DNA of 30,885 nt from Collinsella sp. AF02-46-1. GTDB taxonomy: Bacteria > Actinomycetota > Coriobacteriia > Coriobacteriales > Coriobacteriaceae. Shown here piece by piece: positions 7,275 through 16,511 of the stretch. The position numbers and the translations under genes are program-made. The stretch lies in the NCBI GenBank assembly GCA_934876235.1, contig CAKXKM010000010.1, forward strand, positions 7,333 through 38,217, read 5' to 3'. Position 1 is the first letter of the stretch; the number at the start of each line of letters is the position of its first letter. Under the pieces are notes generated by a model, which saw only the letters and a list, made by a program, of their open reading frames with translations, searched no databases and had not been told where the DNA came from.

Positions 7275-10200
7275 CTACGAACGGCGGATAACCTCGGTCA
7301 CGACCTCGGATACCGTGGCAATGTTCGTCGGGTTGACATTGTGGGGCAGGTCGTCCTCGGTACGAGCACAAGCCAGGCGCGTGCCGTCCACGCCGGCGAT
7401 GGTGAGGGCTCGGCGGCTCGCCTCGAGCGCGGCATAGGCATCGGTCTTGGCATAGGGCATCTCGAGCGCGCCACAATCGACATGGAACGACTTGCACACC
7501 TTGCTGACCAGGTTCATGATGCGGCGATCGCCCTTGAGCAGCTGCTGTTCGCCCTCAACCGTCACCACCGAAAGCCTACCGGCGCCGACGGATTCAAGAT
7601 TGATGAAGAATACGCCGCGGAGCTTATCGCGATGCGAAGCCAAGAAGGCCTTCATGCCGGCGCCATCACAATCCGAGGCGCCCGTTGCCACAAACCAGAT
7701 ATCGTGACCGAGCAGCTCATCGTCACCCATAGAGGCGACAGCCGAGAGCATATCTTCGGAAGAAGCGCCGTCGGAAGACGTAGCGCCGCCCTTCCAGCCA
7801 TCGTTATCGTCCTCGAAATTATCCCACGAACCGATGCCGCGACCGGACTTCTTGGCATCGTAATCGTCTTCGACGCCCAGCCAGTCACTCATGCTGTCCT
7901 GTTCGTTTTTCTTTTTACGACCGAACAGGCCGCCCAGGCCGCGCTTGCGAGACTTGGGTGCCGCCGGGGCGGGAGCCGAAATGGTCTCGATCGGCTGTGC
8001 GCCCGACGCAACGGGCCTAGGAGGCGCAACGGGTGCCGATGTGGGTTCGGGACCCTGAGCGGTAGCAAAGGGGTCGTTGACCTGTGCGGAGGGGTCGGGA
8101 AGGTCGAACAGCGACGTGCGAGACGCAACGTTTGCCTGCTTCATCGACGGCAGCGACGGATCGGGGACCGAAGCTAGCGGAGACGAGGAAGGTGCGGGCG
8201 ACGGAGCCGATGCCGGATCGGGAACATTCATCTGCGGACGTGGTGATGCCTGGGAGGAAATCTGGGCCATAAGGGAATCGATCGTTTCGTCCTGGGTGGG
8301 AGCAACATCGGCAACCGTGGCACCGGAACCACTCGGGGCCGGCATGGTGAAAATCTGCGTGGAGTAAGGCCTCGACTCATCTGTCTCGGGAGCCTCGGAA
8401 ACCGCAGGCACTTCCTCCTGCTCGACCTCGGTCGAATCATCTTGCTCGGCTGCCGCGTATTGCTCTTCGTCACAGTTGGCCTCGACGGGCTCGTCCTCGG
8501 CGGCATCTTGGATTTCGGCAGCATCAATAGGCTCGTCATCGTCTGCCGCGTCGCCCTGCTCATCGGAAACAGGAAGGGGCTCGGCAATCGCGGTGCCTTG
8601 CTTTTCAAACGTTATCGTGGAATCGAACTGCGCGGCATCAAACGACATGGTGCTATCGACGTGCTGCTGAGCCTCGAAAGACGTCGTCGCCTCAACAACA
8701 TCCGCGGACGCCGGTTGCTGGGACTCAAAGGACGTCGTAGCTTCGGCAGCGTCGACGGGCACGGACTGCATAGCCTCGTTCTGCTCGAACTCTTGCGCCG
8801 CGAGCTCACGTGCCGCCTCAGCTGCCTGCTGCTGAGCGATAGCTTCCTGCTCGGCAGCCTCGCGTGCAGCAGCGCGCTTCTCTTCGAAATCGTCGACAAA
8901 TTTCTTGCCCTTTGCAAGCGCGCCCTTAAAGAAGTTGGAAGCGCTGGCGCCAATCGAAGAGAACGCGGATGCAATATCGGCATGGGGCGTTGCCGCGGGA
9001 ATCTCGGCCGAGAAATCAGTATCGCTCTCGTAAGACACGCGCCTCGGCTGTTCAACGTAATCGTCGTCAGACTCATCCGCAACGTCTTGCGCCGGCGCGG
9101 CGGGAGCCAAAATGTCCAGTCCTGCCGCGGGATCGATCGCGGACACCGCCTCGGACTCGGCAACGGCAGCGGTAACCGCGGCAGACTCATCATCCACGGT
9201 CACGACGGGGGCAGGCTCGGGCTCAAACGTCGGCTCCTCGCCCTCCTCGTAATCGAGCGTGCAGGACTCGGGAAGCATTCCGAGCGCACGGATGGCATCC
9301 GAACCAAAGCGGATGTTGCCGGCGGCATTGCGATAGAGCTTGGGCTCGGGCTCGGCCGCGACAGGCTCCTCCGCCGGCTCGGCAGCGGGAACCTCGTCAT
9401 TGAACTCTTCGGCCTGGACAGCCTGATTCTGATCCTCGGGCACAATGGCGCCAATCAGCGTCTCGTCGGCAGACGCACCCTCAAAGCCCTCGATCTGCTC
9501 GTCGAAATCCTCACCCTGTTCGGGCTCGGCCTGAGCGTCGGGAGCAATCGGCTGACCGAACTCATCCTCGGCGTAGGTAGGCTCTTCATACTCGATGGTG
9601 TTGCCGTAGTCGTTTTGCTGTTGGGCCGCGGCATACTCCGCTGCCGCGCGCGCCATCTCCTCGGCACGACGCTTCTGCTCCCCAAAATAGGTATCGAACG
9701 GAACATCGTCGGGAAACTCGTTTTCGCCCTGGAAGGGAGCAACGTTGTCCATAACGCCGAGCATAGCGGCGACAGAAGACTTGTTGCACACCGCGCCGGA
9801 CGTATAGGGAAGAATGTAGCGGTTAGAAATGATGTTTGCCGCGTTGGCGAGCGCAACGAGGGAAGCGAGGATCGCGACAATCCACAGCAGAACCTTGAGC
9901 GCACCGGGGAGCGGCAGGATACGCAAGATGGCAACGGCAGCAGGGGCAACCGTGGCAACGGGCAACAGCCTGGCGATGAGCGCACGATACGAAGCATAGG
10001 GCTCGCGGGCGAGCAGCTCAGCACGGGGAGAGTCGTAGTGTGCGACAACGACCACCGGGCGGTTGCGCGGAGACGCGAGCGGGCCCGAGGCCTTGTGGTA
10101 GGCGATGACATTTTGGCTCACGCCCGTCTTGCCCAGGCGCGAAACCACGGGGTGGCCCGTGCGCTCGAGCACGTAAAGAACGGCGCCGGCAATGGCCAGC

Positions 10201-10451
10201 AAGGTGCCGACCAAGCCGATGCCGCCGCCGATGCCCATCAGCAGGGCGCCGGCAAACGCAAGAATACCGGTAACGGCAAATGCCAACCTACTGGGCGCCG
10301 GGGCATTGAACTCCTGAACCTCGGGATCAAAGCCGTGGTTGCGGAAGATCTGAGCGATATCCTCGGCAGCCAAGCGCTCTTCTTCGCTGCATGCCGGCGT
10401 GATGCCGGTGTTCTGCAGCAGGTGGTTAATATAGTTCTGGGTGTTCGCCAT
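7275..10451 (-). CDS. M28 peptidase-like membrane protein with a very long disordered insertion
   Basis: I chose the ATG at 10451 (MANTQNY, 1058 residues), which follows GGAG. A longer frame from 10601 has no ribosome site and atypical sequence. Residues 1-50 and 130-145 (VVVVAHYDSPR, His138 and Asp140) match the start of an M28 aminopeptidase domain. Two hydrophobic stretches (about 55-95 and 157-205) suggest four membrane segments. Residues about 245-910 are low-complexity, rich in Glu, Ala, Asp and Pro, with a Lys/Glu/Ala helical part and short repeats around TTSFE. The M28 fold then resumes (WFVATGASD, INLESVG, ALTIAGVD, LPHNVNPTNI with His1037). Expected metal or catalytic positions look altered: Cys222 in GAVCNKSS where Asp is usual, and Ser-Asp (926-927) where Glu-Glu is usual. 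It may be a non-catalytic relative. The neighbouring small membrane protein is the only hint of a partner. Confidence 0.75.
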   Translation of the reverse strand: MANTQNYINHLLQNTGITPACSEEERLAAEDIAQIFRNHGFDPEVQEFNAPAPSRLAFAVTGILAFAGALLMGIGGGIGLVGTLLAIAGAVLYVLERTGHPVVSRLGKTGVSQNVIAYHKASGPLASPRNRPVVVVAHYDSPRAELLAREPYASYRALIARLLPVATVAPAAVAILRILPLPGALKVLLWIVAILASLVALANAANIISNRYILPYTSGAVCNKSSVAAMLGVMDNVAPFQGENEFPDDVPFDTYFGEQKRRAEEMARAAAEYAAAQQQNDYGNTIEYEEPTYAEDEFGQPIAPDAQAEPEQGEDFDEQIEGFEGASADETLIGAIVPEDQNQAVQAEEFNDEVPAAEPAEEPVAAEPEPKLYRNAAGNIRFGSDAIRALGMLPESCTLDYEEGEEPTFEPEPAPVVTVDDESAAVTAAVAESEAVSAIDPAAGLDILAPAAPAQDVADESDDDYVEQPRRVSYESDTDFSAEIPAATPHADIASAFSSIGASASNFFKGALAKGKKFVDDFEEKRAAAREAAEQEAIAQQQAAEAARELAAQEFEQNEAMQSVPVDAAEATTSFESQQPASADVVEATTSFEAQQHVDSTMSFDAAQFDSTITFEKQGTAIAEPLPVSDEQGDAADDDEPIDAAEIQDAAEDEPVEANCDEEQYAAAEQDDSTEVEQEEVPAVSEAPETDESRPYSTQIFTMPAPSGSGATVADVAPTQDETIDSLMAQISSQASPRPQMNVPDPASAPSPAPSSSPLASVPDPSLPSMKQANVASRTSLFDLPDPSAQVNDPFATAQGPEPTSAPVAPPRPVASGAQPIETISAPAPAAPKSRKRGLGGLFGRKKKNEQDSMSDWLGVEDDYDAKKSGRGIGSWDNFEDDNDGWKGGATSSDGASSEDMLSAVASMGDDELLGHDIWFVATGASDCDGAGMKAFLASHRDKLRGVFFINLESVGAGRLSVVTVEGEQQLLKGDRRIMNLVSKVCKSFHVDCGALEMPYAKTDAYAALEASRRALTIAGVDGTRLACARTEDDLPHNVNPTNIATVSEVVTEVIRRS

Positions 10452-10649
10452 GTGCGCTCCACATCCATAATCCGACAAATAGGCCCAATGCATGCACATT
10501 AGAACCGTATATAGTCGAAAGTATACCCCGAGCGAGCGCAAACGACCGAATTCGGGCCGTCTTAACGCCCCGAGCGGACAAGGATATAGCCTAATCTCCA
10601 TATCGGACTAAAATCATGGCAGCAAACCACCTTCTCATGCGAGGACTCT

Positions 10650-11672
10650 ATGACGGCAAGCGACGCGACCGCGACAATTAAAAAGGGGAATTCGGAGCCC
10701 AGTTTCGATAAAACGGCTCAGCGCATCCTCAATCTTTTCTTTGTGCTCAACAGCTCCCCCGAACCGCTGACGACCGAGCAGATCGTCTTGGATTCTGACC
10801 TGGGATATGGCTCGGGCAATATCGACTCGGATAAGCGCAAGTTTCGGCGCGATCGTGACAAACTGCTCGAACGCGGCATCTTAATCAAGGAGGTTCGCCC
10901 CGCCGGCGCGCAGGAGACCGAGGAAAGCTCATGGACAATCGACCGCGAGCACACGTTTGCGGCAGGCGGCCTCATCACCGCAGACGACGCCGATATCCTG
11001 CTCAACGCTATCGACCAGACAATAGCGGCCGGCTCATCCACTTTTGCCGCGCCGCTTGCCGATATTCGTTCCAAGATTGCCTACCTCACCGGCATGTCGG
11101 CGGTAGACGAAGCACCGATCCGCCGCTCTCCCACCGTCGATGCGGTATGGAGCGCCTTTGCCGAGCGATGCGCGCTGCGATTTTTATATCAGAACGGACG
11201 CGGTGAGCAGAAAGAGCGCACCGTCTGCGTCTACGGCATGTTCGAGCGCGAGGGCGTTGCGTACTTCTGCGGCCTCGACAATGCCACCGACGACATCAGG
11301 ACATTCCGCTGCGACCGTATCGTTCGCGCTTGGCGCCCCTCGAAGGCCTACGTTATCCCTGCGGACTTCAACCTCAGCGACTACCTGTTCTTTGAATTCG
11401 ATTTTGCCGACCGCCCGCCCGTTGCGGCTACGTTCTCGTTCGGCCCGCAGACGCAGATCGATATGATCAACGGCCTCACGCGCGGGCGAGGTGAGCTCGC
11501 ACACACCGATTCGGGATGGACTTGGACCGTTGACGTGCGCGATCTTGAAGCCGCCGCCTCATTTTGCATGGCCCACGCCATGGACGGCATGAGGCCCATG
11601 GCCCCCAAATCGCTCAAGCAGGCGTGGAACCACCTCATTGAAAGGACGGTGCACGAGCATGCCCGTGCGTAA
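10650..11672 (+). CDS. WYL-domain transcriptional regulator, first of a pair
   Basis: This 340-residue protein starts at an ATG after GAGG. Residues about 20-90 form a DNA-binding helix-turn-helix region (KTAQRILNLFFVL and LTTEQI). A WYL domain follows in the middle (CALRFLYQNGRGEQKERTV, then VAYFCGLDN and RTFRCDRIVRAW). WYL domains sense nucleic acids or other ligands. Paired proteins of this kind include actinobacterial PafB and PafC, regulators of the DNA damage response. It overlaps the next gene by 14 bases, so they are one operon and probably one heterodimer. No proteasome genes are in the window, so I do not assign the pafB name. It diverges from the M28-like gene, with a 198-base gap. 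Confidence 0.85.
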   Translation: MTASDATATIKKGNSEPSFDKTAQRILNLFFVLNSSPEPLTTEQIVLDSDLGYGSGNIDSDKRKFRRDRDKLLERGILIKEVRPAGAQETEESSWTIDREHTFAAGGLITADDADILLNAIDQTIAAGSSTFAAPLADIRSKIAYLTGMSAVDEAPIRRSPTVDAVWSAFAERCALRFLYQNGRGEQKERTVCVYGMFEREGVAYFCGLDNATDDIRTFRCDRIVRAWRPSKAYVIPADFNLSDYLFFEFDFADRPPVAATFSFGPQTQIDMINGLTRGRGELAHTDSGWTWTVDVRDLEAAASFCMAHAMDGMRPMAPKSLKQAWNHLIERTVHEHARA

Positions 11673-12576
11673 ACTCACCAGCGAGCAGAGGCTCTCGCGC
11701 GCCATCGACATCATGGAGGCCCTCTACGCCGCCGGCGAGAGCGGCATGACACGAACTGAGATTTGCAGTCGCTTTGACATCACGGGAGTGTCGCTCGACG
11801 AGATTCTCGAGATCGTCTCGACGCTCGCGGACCGAGAATCGGGTGCGCGCATCATCTGCGAATGCCACGGCGAGCGTGTGGTCCTCACCGGTGACGCCGG
11901 ACGTGTGCTACCGCTGCGCCTGAGTGCCGCCGAGGGCGCTGTGCTCAACCACGAACTTGAATCGTTGGGGATCGAGCCGCAGACGGCAGCTCGGATTCGA
12001 CACGCTCTTCTACCCGAAGAGCTCGGCTATAACCAGCGCGTCTTTGACACCGTCAACCACGGGTCGCACTGGCAGCAGCTGAGCTGCGCCATTCAGGACG
12101 GCGTTCGCTGCCTCATCTCGTATCGCTCGATGGACGATGCACGGCCACGCGAGCGTCTGGTCGACCCCTTGCGCATTACGGCAAACGGCGACCAAACATA
12201 CCTGATTGCCTGGGACATCGCAGTCGATGAGCAGCGCACCTATCGCATGGATAAAATCGAGGGACTCACCTTGACGGAAGACTCCGTCGTGCCTCACGCA
12301 CCGGACGTCGCATCCCTCCACGATTCCCTTGCCCGGACGCAGCGTAGCGCAAAGCTCTTGATGCCATTCGATATGGCGGAGCATCTGGACTGGGCCGGCA
12401 TCACCCTCATCGAGCGCAGCGGGGCAGACATGGCAACGGTAACCGTGCATTACGGCTCCGAGCGTTGGCTACTGAGCCAGATAATCGCAGCGGGCGGAGC
12501 CATCCGCATCTTGGATGACCCCACCCTGTCAAAGCGTCTGTGCGATATGGCAAAAACCCTCGTCTGTCCGCTTTAG
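11659..12576 (+). CDS. WYL-domain transcriptional regulator, second of a pair
   Basis: I chose the ATG at 11659 (MPVRKLTSEQ, 305 residues) because AAAGGACGG lies 9 bases upstream. An upstream TTG at 11638 has no such site. The N-terminus has a helix-turn-helix (LSRAIDIMEALYAAGESG, TRTEICSRFDI). Its WYL-like domain is CLISYRSMDDARPRERLVD, followed by TYLIAWDIAVDEQRTYRMD. The C-terminal extension is typical of the PafC type. Its last 4 bases overlap the end of the convergent helicase gene, with no terminator between them. Confidence 0.85.
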   Translation: MPVRKLTSEQRLSRAIDIMEALYAAGESGMTRTEICSRFDITGVSLDEILEIVSTLADRESGARIICECHGERVVLTGDAGRVLPLRLSAAEGAVLNHELESLGIEPQTAARIRHALLPEELGYNQRVFDTVNHGSHWQQLSCAIQDGVRCLISYRSMDDARPRERLVDPLRITANGDQTYLIAWDIAVDEQRTYRMDKIEGLTLTEDSVVPHAPDVASLHDSLARTQRSAKLLMPFDMAEHLDWAGITLIERSGADMATVTVHYGSERWLLSQIIAAGGAIRILDDPTLSKRLCDMAKTLVCPL

Positions 12577-15467
12577 CGCCGCCGCTCGTGGCGTGCGCGC
12601 CACAGTTGCAGATAGTGACCGATCTGCGCCGATTCGATGCGCTGGTAGGAGCTCGTGGGCAGCGACGTTAAGAACTTCTTTCCGTAGCCCTTCGTCACCA
12701 GGCGCGGGTCGGCCAGAATCAGCACGCCGCAATCAGTCGACGAGCGGATAAGGCGGCCGGCCGCCTGCTTGACCTCGAGCACCGCCTCGGGCAGCGAATA
12801 GCGCGCCCAAGCGCGGTCTTCGCGCAGGTTGCGCTCGCACGAGAGCGGGTCCGTGGGGCTCGAGAACGGCAGCTTGGGAATGATGACGCAGCGCAGCGTC
12901 TCGCCGCTGGCGTCAAACCCCTCCCAGAAGGCCTTAAGCGCAAAAAGCGACGAGGTTGGCTCGTTGATAAACCGGTCGCGCAGGCGACGAGGAGATGAGT
13001 TGCGCTGCTGGCAGTTGAGCTCCAGACCCGCACGGGCCATCTTGGGCTCAACGCGAGCGTACAGGTCTTCCATGTCGCGCCGATTGGTGAACAACGTGAG
13101 CACCGATCCGCCCATGGCAAGATGGGCGTCGACAAGCACGCGCTCGAGCGCCGTAAGATAGCTCTCACGATCGCGCGGATCGGGGATATCGCCCGCAACG
13201 ACTACAGCCATATTCGAATCGAAGTCGTAGCTCGAGTCCAAGTGCAGCGATGACGACGTTGAAGCACCGATGCGATCAAGCCCGACAGCATGGTTGAAGT
13301 GCTCAAAGCTTTTGGACACCGTCATGGTCGCCGAGGCAAAGATAGCCGTGTGAACCTCGGGCAGCCACTCGGTTGCCAAGGCCTCGCCAATGTCGATGCG
13401 CTCTGCGGTCATTGACTCTCCGCCGGCACGCAACCTGCGATTGACCTGCAGCGAATACACGTAGTGTTCATCGGTGCCATCAATGATGAGTTTGAGGTTC
13501 TCGGCCAGCTCGTGCAGGCGGCGCGAGATATCGCCCAGGTCGACGACGACCTCGGGCTTATCGGCAGCGACGGCTTGCACCAGAGCGTCGACGCTCTTGT
13601 CAGCTTGCTCCAATGCGTCGATGGCAGCGTAGGCCGACTGTAAGAAATCATGCCAGTCGTCAGATTCGCGCAGCTCGGGGCCAATCCATAGATTGGCATT
13701 GTCATAACCCCCACGGGCACGGCGGCCGAGCTCGCGAACGCCATCGAACACGTCGGCGATCGCCATGCTCGCACGCGCAACCGTCGAGGTCGCCTTGGCA
13801 GTAAGGCCCAGATAGAGCGTAGAGCCCTCGGAGGTTGCCAAATCACGGGAAACCTGGCTTAGCGCGCCGGTGCTCGAGCCACCCAGGCGATCAAACAGAA
13901 CGCGTGATTCGTCCGCCGACACCACGCGCGCCCACTGACGGCGCGCCTCGCGCTCGATAGAATGGGCCTCGTCGATTACCCAATGACGAATCGGAGGCAA
14001 AATCCTGCCCTCGGCCGCAACATTGCGGAACAGCAGGGAATGGTTGGTGACCACCACATCGGCATGCGCCGCACGACGGCGAGCGCCGTGGACTAAACAT
14101 TTATCAGGGAAAAACGGGCAGAGGCGACGAGCACACTCGCGCGAGGCCGTCGTAAAGTCGGGGCGGTTGACGCTGCGCCACCGAATGCCAAGTGAGTCGA
14201 GGTCGCCATCGGCTGATTGGCAGACGTACGCCATAATGACCGCGACCGCCGTGAGCGTATCCGCCGGATCGCGCTTGGTGGTAATCTCGACCTGGCCGCG
14301 ACTCATGCGCTCAAGCTTGCGCAGGCACGGATAGTGGTCATACCCCTTGAGAGCGCAAAACGACAGACCACCGTCCATTTGCTCGGCAAGTTTTGGCAGC
14401 TCATGGTACATGAGCTGGTCGGCAAGATTGTTCGATTTGGTCGCAATACCAACCGTGATGTTGTTACGGCGCGCTGCCTCGGCAAAAGGCACCAGATAGG
14501 CCATCGATTTGCCGACGCCTGTGCCTGCCTCAATTACTCGATGAGTGCCCGTGACCAGCGCATCGCGGACCTCGAGCGCCATCGCGATCTGCTCATCACG
14601 CGGCTCGTAGGTGGGATACATGCGATTGACCAGGCCACCTGGCGCATAGTCTGCCTCAATCTCCTCACGACTCGGCATCTTGAGTACCGGCAGTTCATCG
14701 GCGTCCACCCGATCGTCGGCGCGATCGGCCTTGAGAACGTCAGCACGAGCGGCGCTGAGAGAGAAGATAGAACCAGGGTTCTGCCCTGCCAAGAACGAGA
14801 AGATAGGACGATAGGACCAAGGCACGTCCGGATGCATGTCGGCTAGGCGCGCCATGAGGCCCTGGGGCAAGTCGGTGAGCGCCACGAGCAACACGCGCCA
14901 TACGCCACACAGGGCGTCGACGTCGGCATTGGCACGGTGTGATACCGAGTCGCAGCCAAACAGATCGGCCATAAAAGACAGCTTGTGAGAGGCCAGGCGC
15001 GGAAGCGCGATGCGCGACAGCGCCAGCGAATCGATCCAAATATCGCTCACGTTGACGCCGCCTTTGACCGACTCGATAAACGAGCGGTCGAACGTGGCGT
15101 TGTGTGCGATCACCGGACAGCCACCGACAAAATCGGCGAGAGCGGCGACAGCCTCAACGGCCGACGGGGCATCTGCCACATCGGCATTTGTAATGCTCGT
15201 GAGCTCGGTAATCTCGGCGGGAATCAGCTGCTTGGGATGCACGAAGGTATCGAAGCGGTCGATGACCTCGCGGCCCGAAAGACGGGCCGCCGAGATCTCG
15301 ATCAGCTCGTTGTCCTGCACCGAAAGACCCGTGGTCTCGGTATCGAGGACAATCACATCTTCCTCGATAAGGCCGAAGGACTGCGTTTTGGCGCGGTCGG
15401 CAAGCGTGGCATAGGAGTCGATGACAAACTGCGGCGTTCCTGACGAAACCGCGTCCTCGATTAGCAT
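12573..15467 (-). CDS. DinG-type ATP-dependent helicase with N-terminal DnaQ-like exonuclease domain
   Basis: In this 964-residue protein, residues about 36-200 are a DEDD 3'-5' exonuclease: VLDTETTGL with Asp42 and Glu44, AHNATFDRSF, and HRANADVD. A superfamily 2 XPD/DinG helicase follows: Walker A EAGTGVGKS, a cysteine cluster (YPCLRK, CARRLCPFFPDKC) likely to hold an iron-sulphur cluster, DEAH in VIDEAHSIE, and C-terminal motifs including AAGRLIRS. Such proteins unwind DNA or RNA-DNA structures in repair. The exonuclease fusion also occurs in Firmicutes DinG. The ATG at 15467 overlaps the ddl stop (ATGCTAA), so translation is probably coupled to ddl. A strong ribosome site of its own is not visible. 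Confidence 0.92.
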   Translation of the reverse strand: MLIEDAVSSGTPQFVIDSYATLADRAKTQSFGLIEEDVIVLDTETTGLSVQDNELIEISAARLSGREVIDRFDTFVHPKQLIPAEITELTSITNADVADAPSAVEAVAALADFVGGCPVIAHNATFDRSFIESVKGGVNVSDIWIDSLALSRIALPRLASHKLSFMADLFGCDSVSHRANADVDALCGVWRVLLVALTDLPQGLMARLADMHPDVPWSYRPIFSFLAGQNPGSIFSLSAARADVLKADRADDRVDADELPVLKMPSREEIEADYAPGGLVNRMYPTYEPRDEQIAMALEVRDALVTGTHRVIEAGTGVGKSMAYLVPFAEAARRNNITVGIATKSNNLADQLMYHELPKLAEQMDGGLSFCALKGYDHYPCLRKLERMSRGQVEITTKRDPADTLTAVAVIMAYVCQSADGDLDSLGIRWRSVNRPDFTTASRECARRLCPFFPDKCLVHGARRRAAHADVVVTNHSLLFRNVAAEGRILPPIRHWVIDEAHSIEREARRQWARVVSADESRVLFDRLGGSSTGALSQVSRDLATSEGSTLYLGLTAKATSTVARASMAIADVFDGVRELGRRARGGYDNANLWIGPELRESDDWHDFLQSAYAAIDALEQADKSVDALVQAVAADKPEVVVDLGDISRRLHELAENLKLIIDGTDEHYVYSLQVNRRLRAGGESMTAERIDIGEALATEWLPEVHTAIFASATMTVSKSFEHFNHAVGLDRIGASTSSSLHLDSSYDFDSNMAVVVAGDIPDPRDRESYLTALERVLVDAHLAMGGSVLTLFTNRRDMEDLYARVEPKMARAGLELNCQQRNSSPRRLRDRFINEPTSSLFALKAFWEGFDASGETLRCVIIPKLPFSSPTDPLSCERNLREDRAWARYSLPEAVLEVKQAAGRLIRSSTDCGVLILADPRLVTKGYGKKFLTSLPTSSYQRIESAQIGHYLQLWRARHERRR

Positions 15468-16426
15468 GCAATGCCCGCTCGACGAAGGCCCATACGGATC
15501 AGGCTGTCACAGACCTGCGGGAACGTCATGTCGTCGGTGTGGCGGATCTCATCCGGATACAGCGACGTATCGGTCATGCCGGGAATGGTATTGGTCTCGA
15601 GGATAACGGGGCCGTCCTCGCTCACAATAAAGTCGCTGCGCGAGATACCCAGGCAACCGAGGGCCTTGTGAGCGGCGCAGGCAAGCTCCTGAGCGCGAGC
15701 GTAATTCTCGGGTGAAATCTGCGCCGGAATGCGATGGATATCCGTAGGGTCGACATACTTCACGTCCAGATCGTAGAACTCGCAGTCCTCGGGCTTACGA
15801 ATCTCGACAATCGGCAGGGCGCGCACGTCATCTTCGCCGTATACGCCGACGGTGATCTCGGTACCCTCGATGCACTTCTCGACCAGCACTTTGTCGCCGT
15901 ACTCAAACGCCTTGGCGATTGCCGCGGGCAGCTCGGAGGGCTCATGGACCAGGGAAATGCCATAGCTGGAACCGTTGACGGCCGGCTTCACAAAGCAGCG
16001 CTCGCCACAAACCTCGACGATATGATCGATATCGACTTCATCGCCCACCTCGAGCGCAAGGCCGGGGGCAATGGGAATGCCCGCCTTGGCGTATAGGAGC
16101 TTAGAGACCTCCTTGTCGGCACCGCAGGCGCTGGCAAGTACGCCCGAGGCCGTGTAGGGGATACCCAGGGTCTCCATGGCACCCTGCATGGCGCCATCCT
16201 CACCGCCGGCGCCGTGCATGGCGATAAATGCCACATCGAATCCGCCGTTCGCCATGGTTACCATAAAGTCATCAGCGGCCGTGTCAAGCAGCTCCACCGA
16301 GGTGTAGCCGGCTTCCTTCAGTGCCACCACAACGTTCTTTCCCGAATCGAGCGAGATCTCGCGCTCAGCGGAATGACCGCCCGCCAAGACCGCTACGTGC
16401 ATGTTCTCTAGGCTTTTACCCGGCAT
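15461..16426 (-). CDS. ddl: D-alanine--D-alanine ligase
   Basis: Ddl joins two D-Ala molecules with ATP to make the dipeptide used in peptidoglycan precursors. The 321-residue protein shows GGHSAEREISL (N-terminal loop), MHGAGGEDGAMQG, KPAVNGSSYGISLV of the ATP-grasp fold, and the C-terminal ETNTIPGMT with metal-binding residues, as expected. The ATG at 16426 follows GGAGGAG. It is the first gene of a leftward pair with the helicase and diverges from rlmN. A candidate promoter on the minus strand is TTGGGG - 18 bases - TACAAT between 16460 and 16500. Confidence 0.95.
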   Translation of the reverse strand: MPGKSLENMHVAVLAGGHSAEREISLDSGKNVVVALKEAGYTSVELLDTAADDFMVTMANGGFDVAFIAMHGAGGEDGAMQGAMETLGIPYTASGVLASACGADKEVSKLLYAKAGIPIAPGLALEVGDEVDIDHIVEVCGERCFVKPAVNGSSYGISLVHEPSELPAAIAKAFEYGDKVLVEKCIEGTEITVGVYGEDDVRALPIVEIRKPEDCEFYDLDVKYVDPTDIHRIPAQISPENYARAQELACAAHKALGCLGISRSDFIVSEDGPVILETNTIPGMTDTSLYPDEIRHTDDMTFPQVCDSLIRMGLRRAGIAC

Positions 16427-16511
16427 GGGCAGACTCCTCCTCTATAATTTCTGCAGCTGATACCATATTGTAGCGATACCCTCTACGTTTCCCCAAAATC
16501 GAAAGGCTTCC

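Noticed and set aside
8442..10502. 686-residue open frame on the plus strand
   Set aside because: It is antisense to the M28-like gene, Arg/Leu/Gly-rich, with no family motif; an effect of the GC-rich codons of the real gene.
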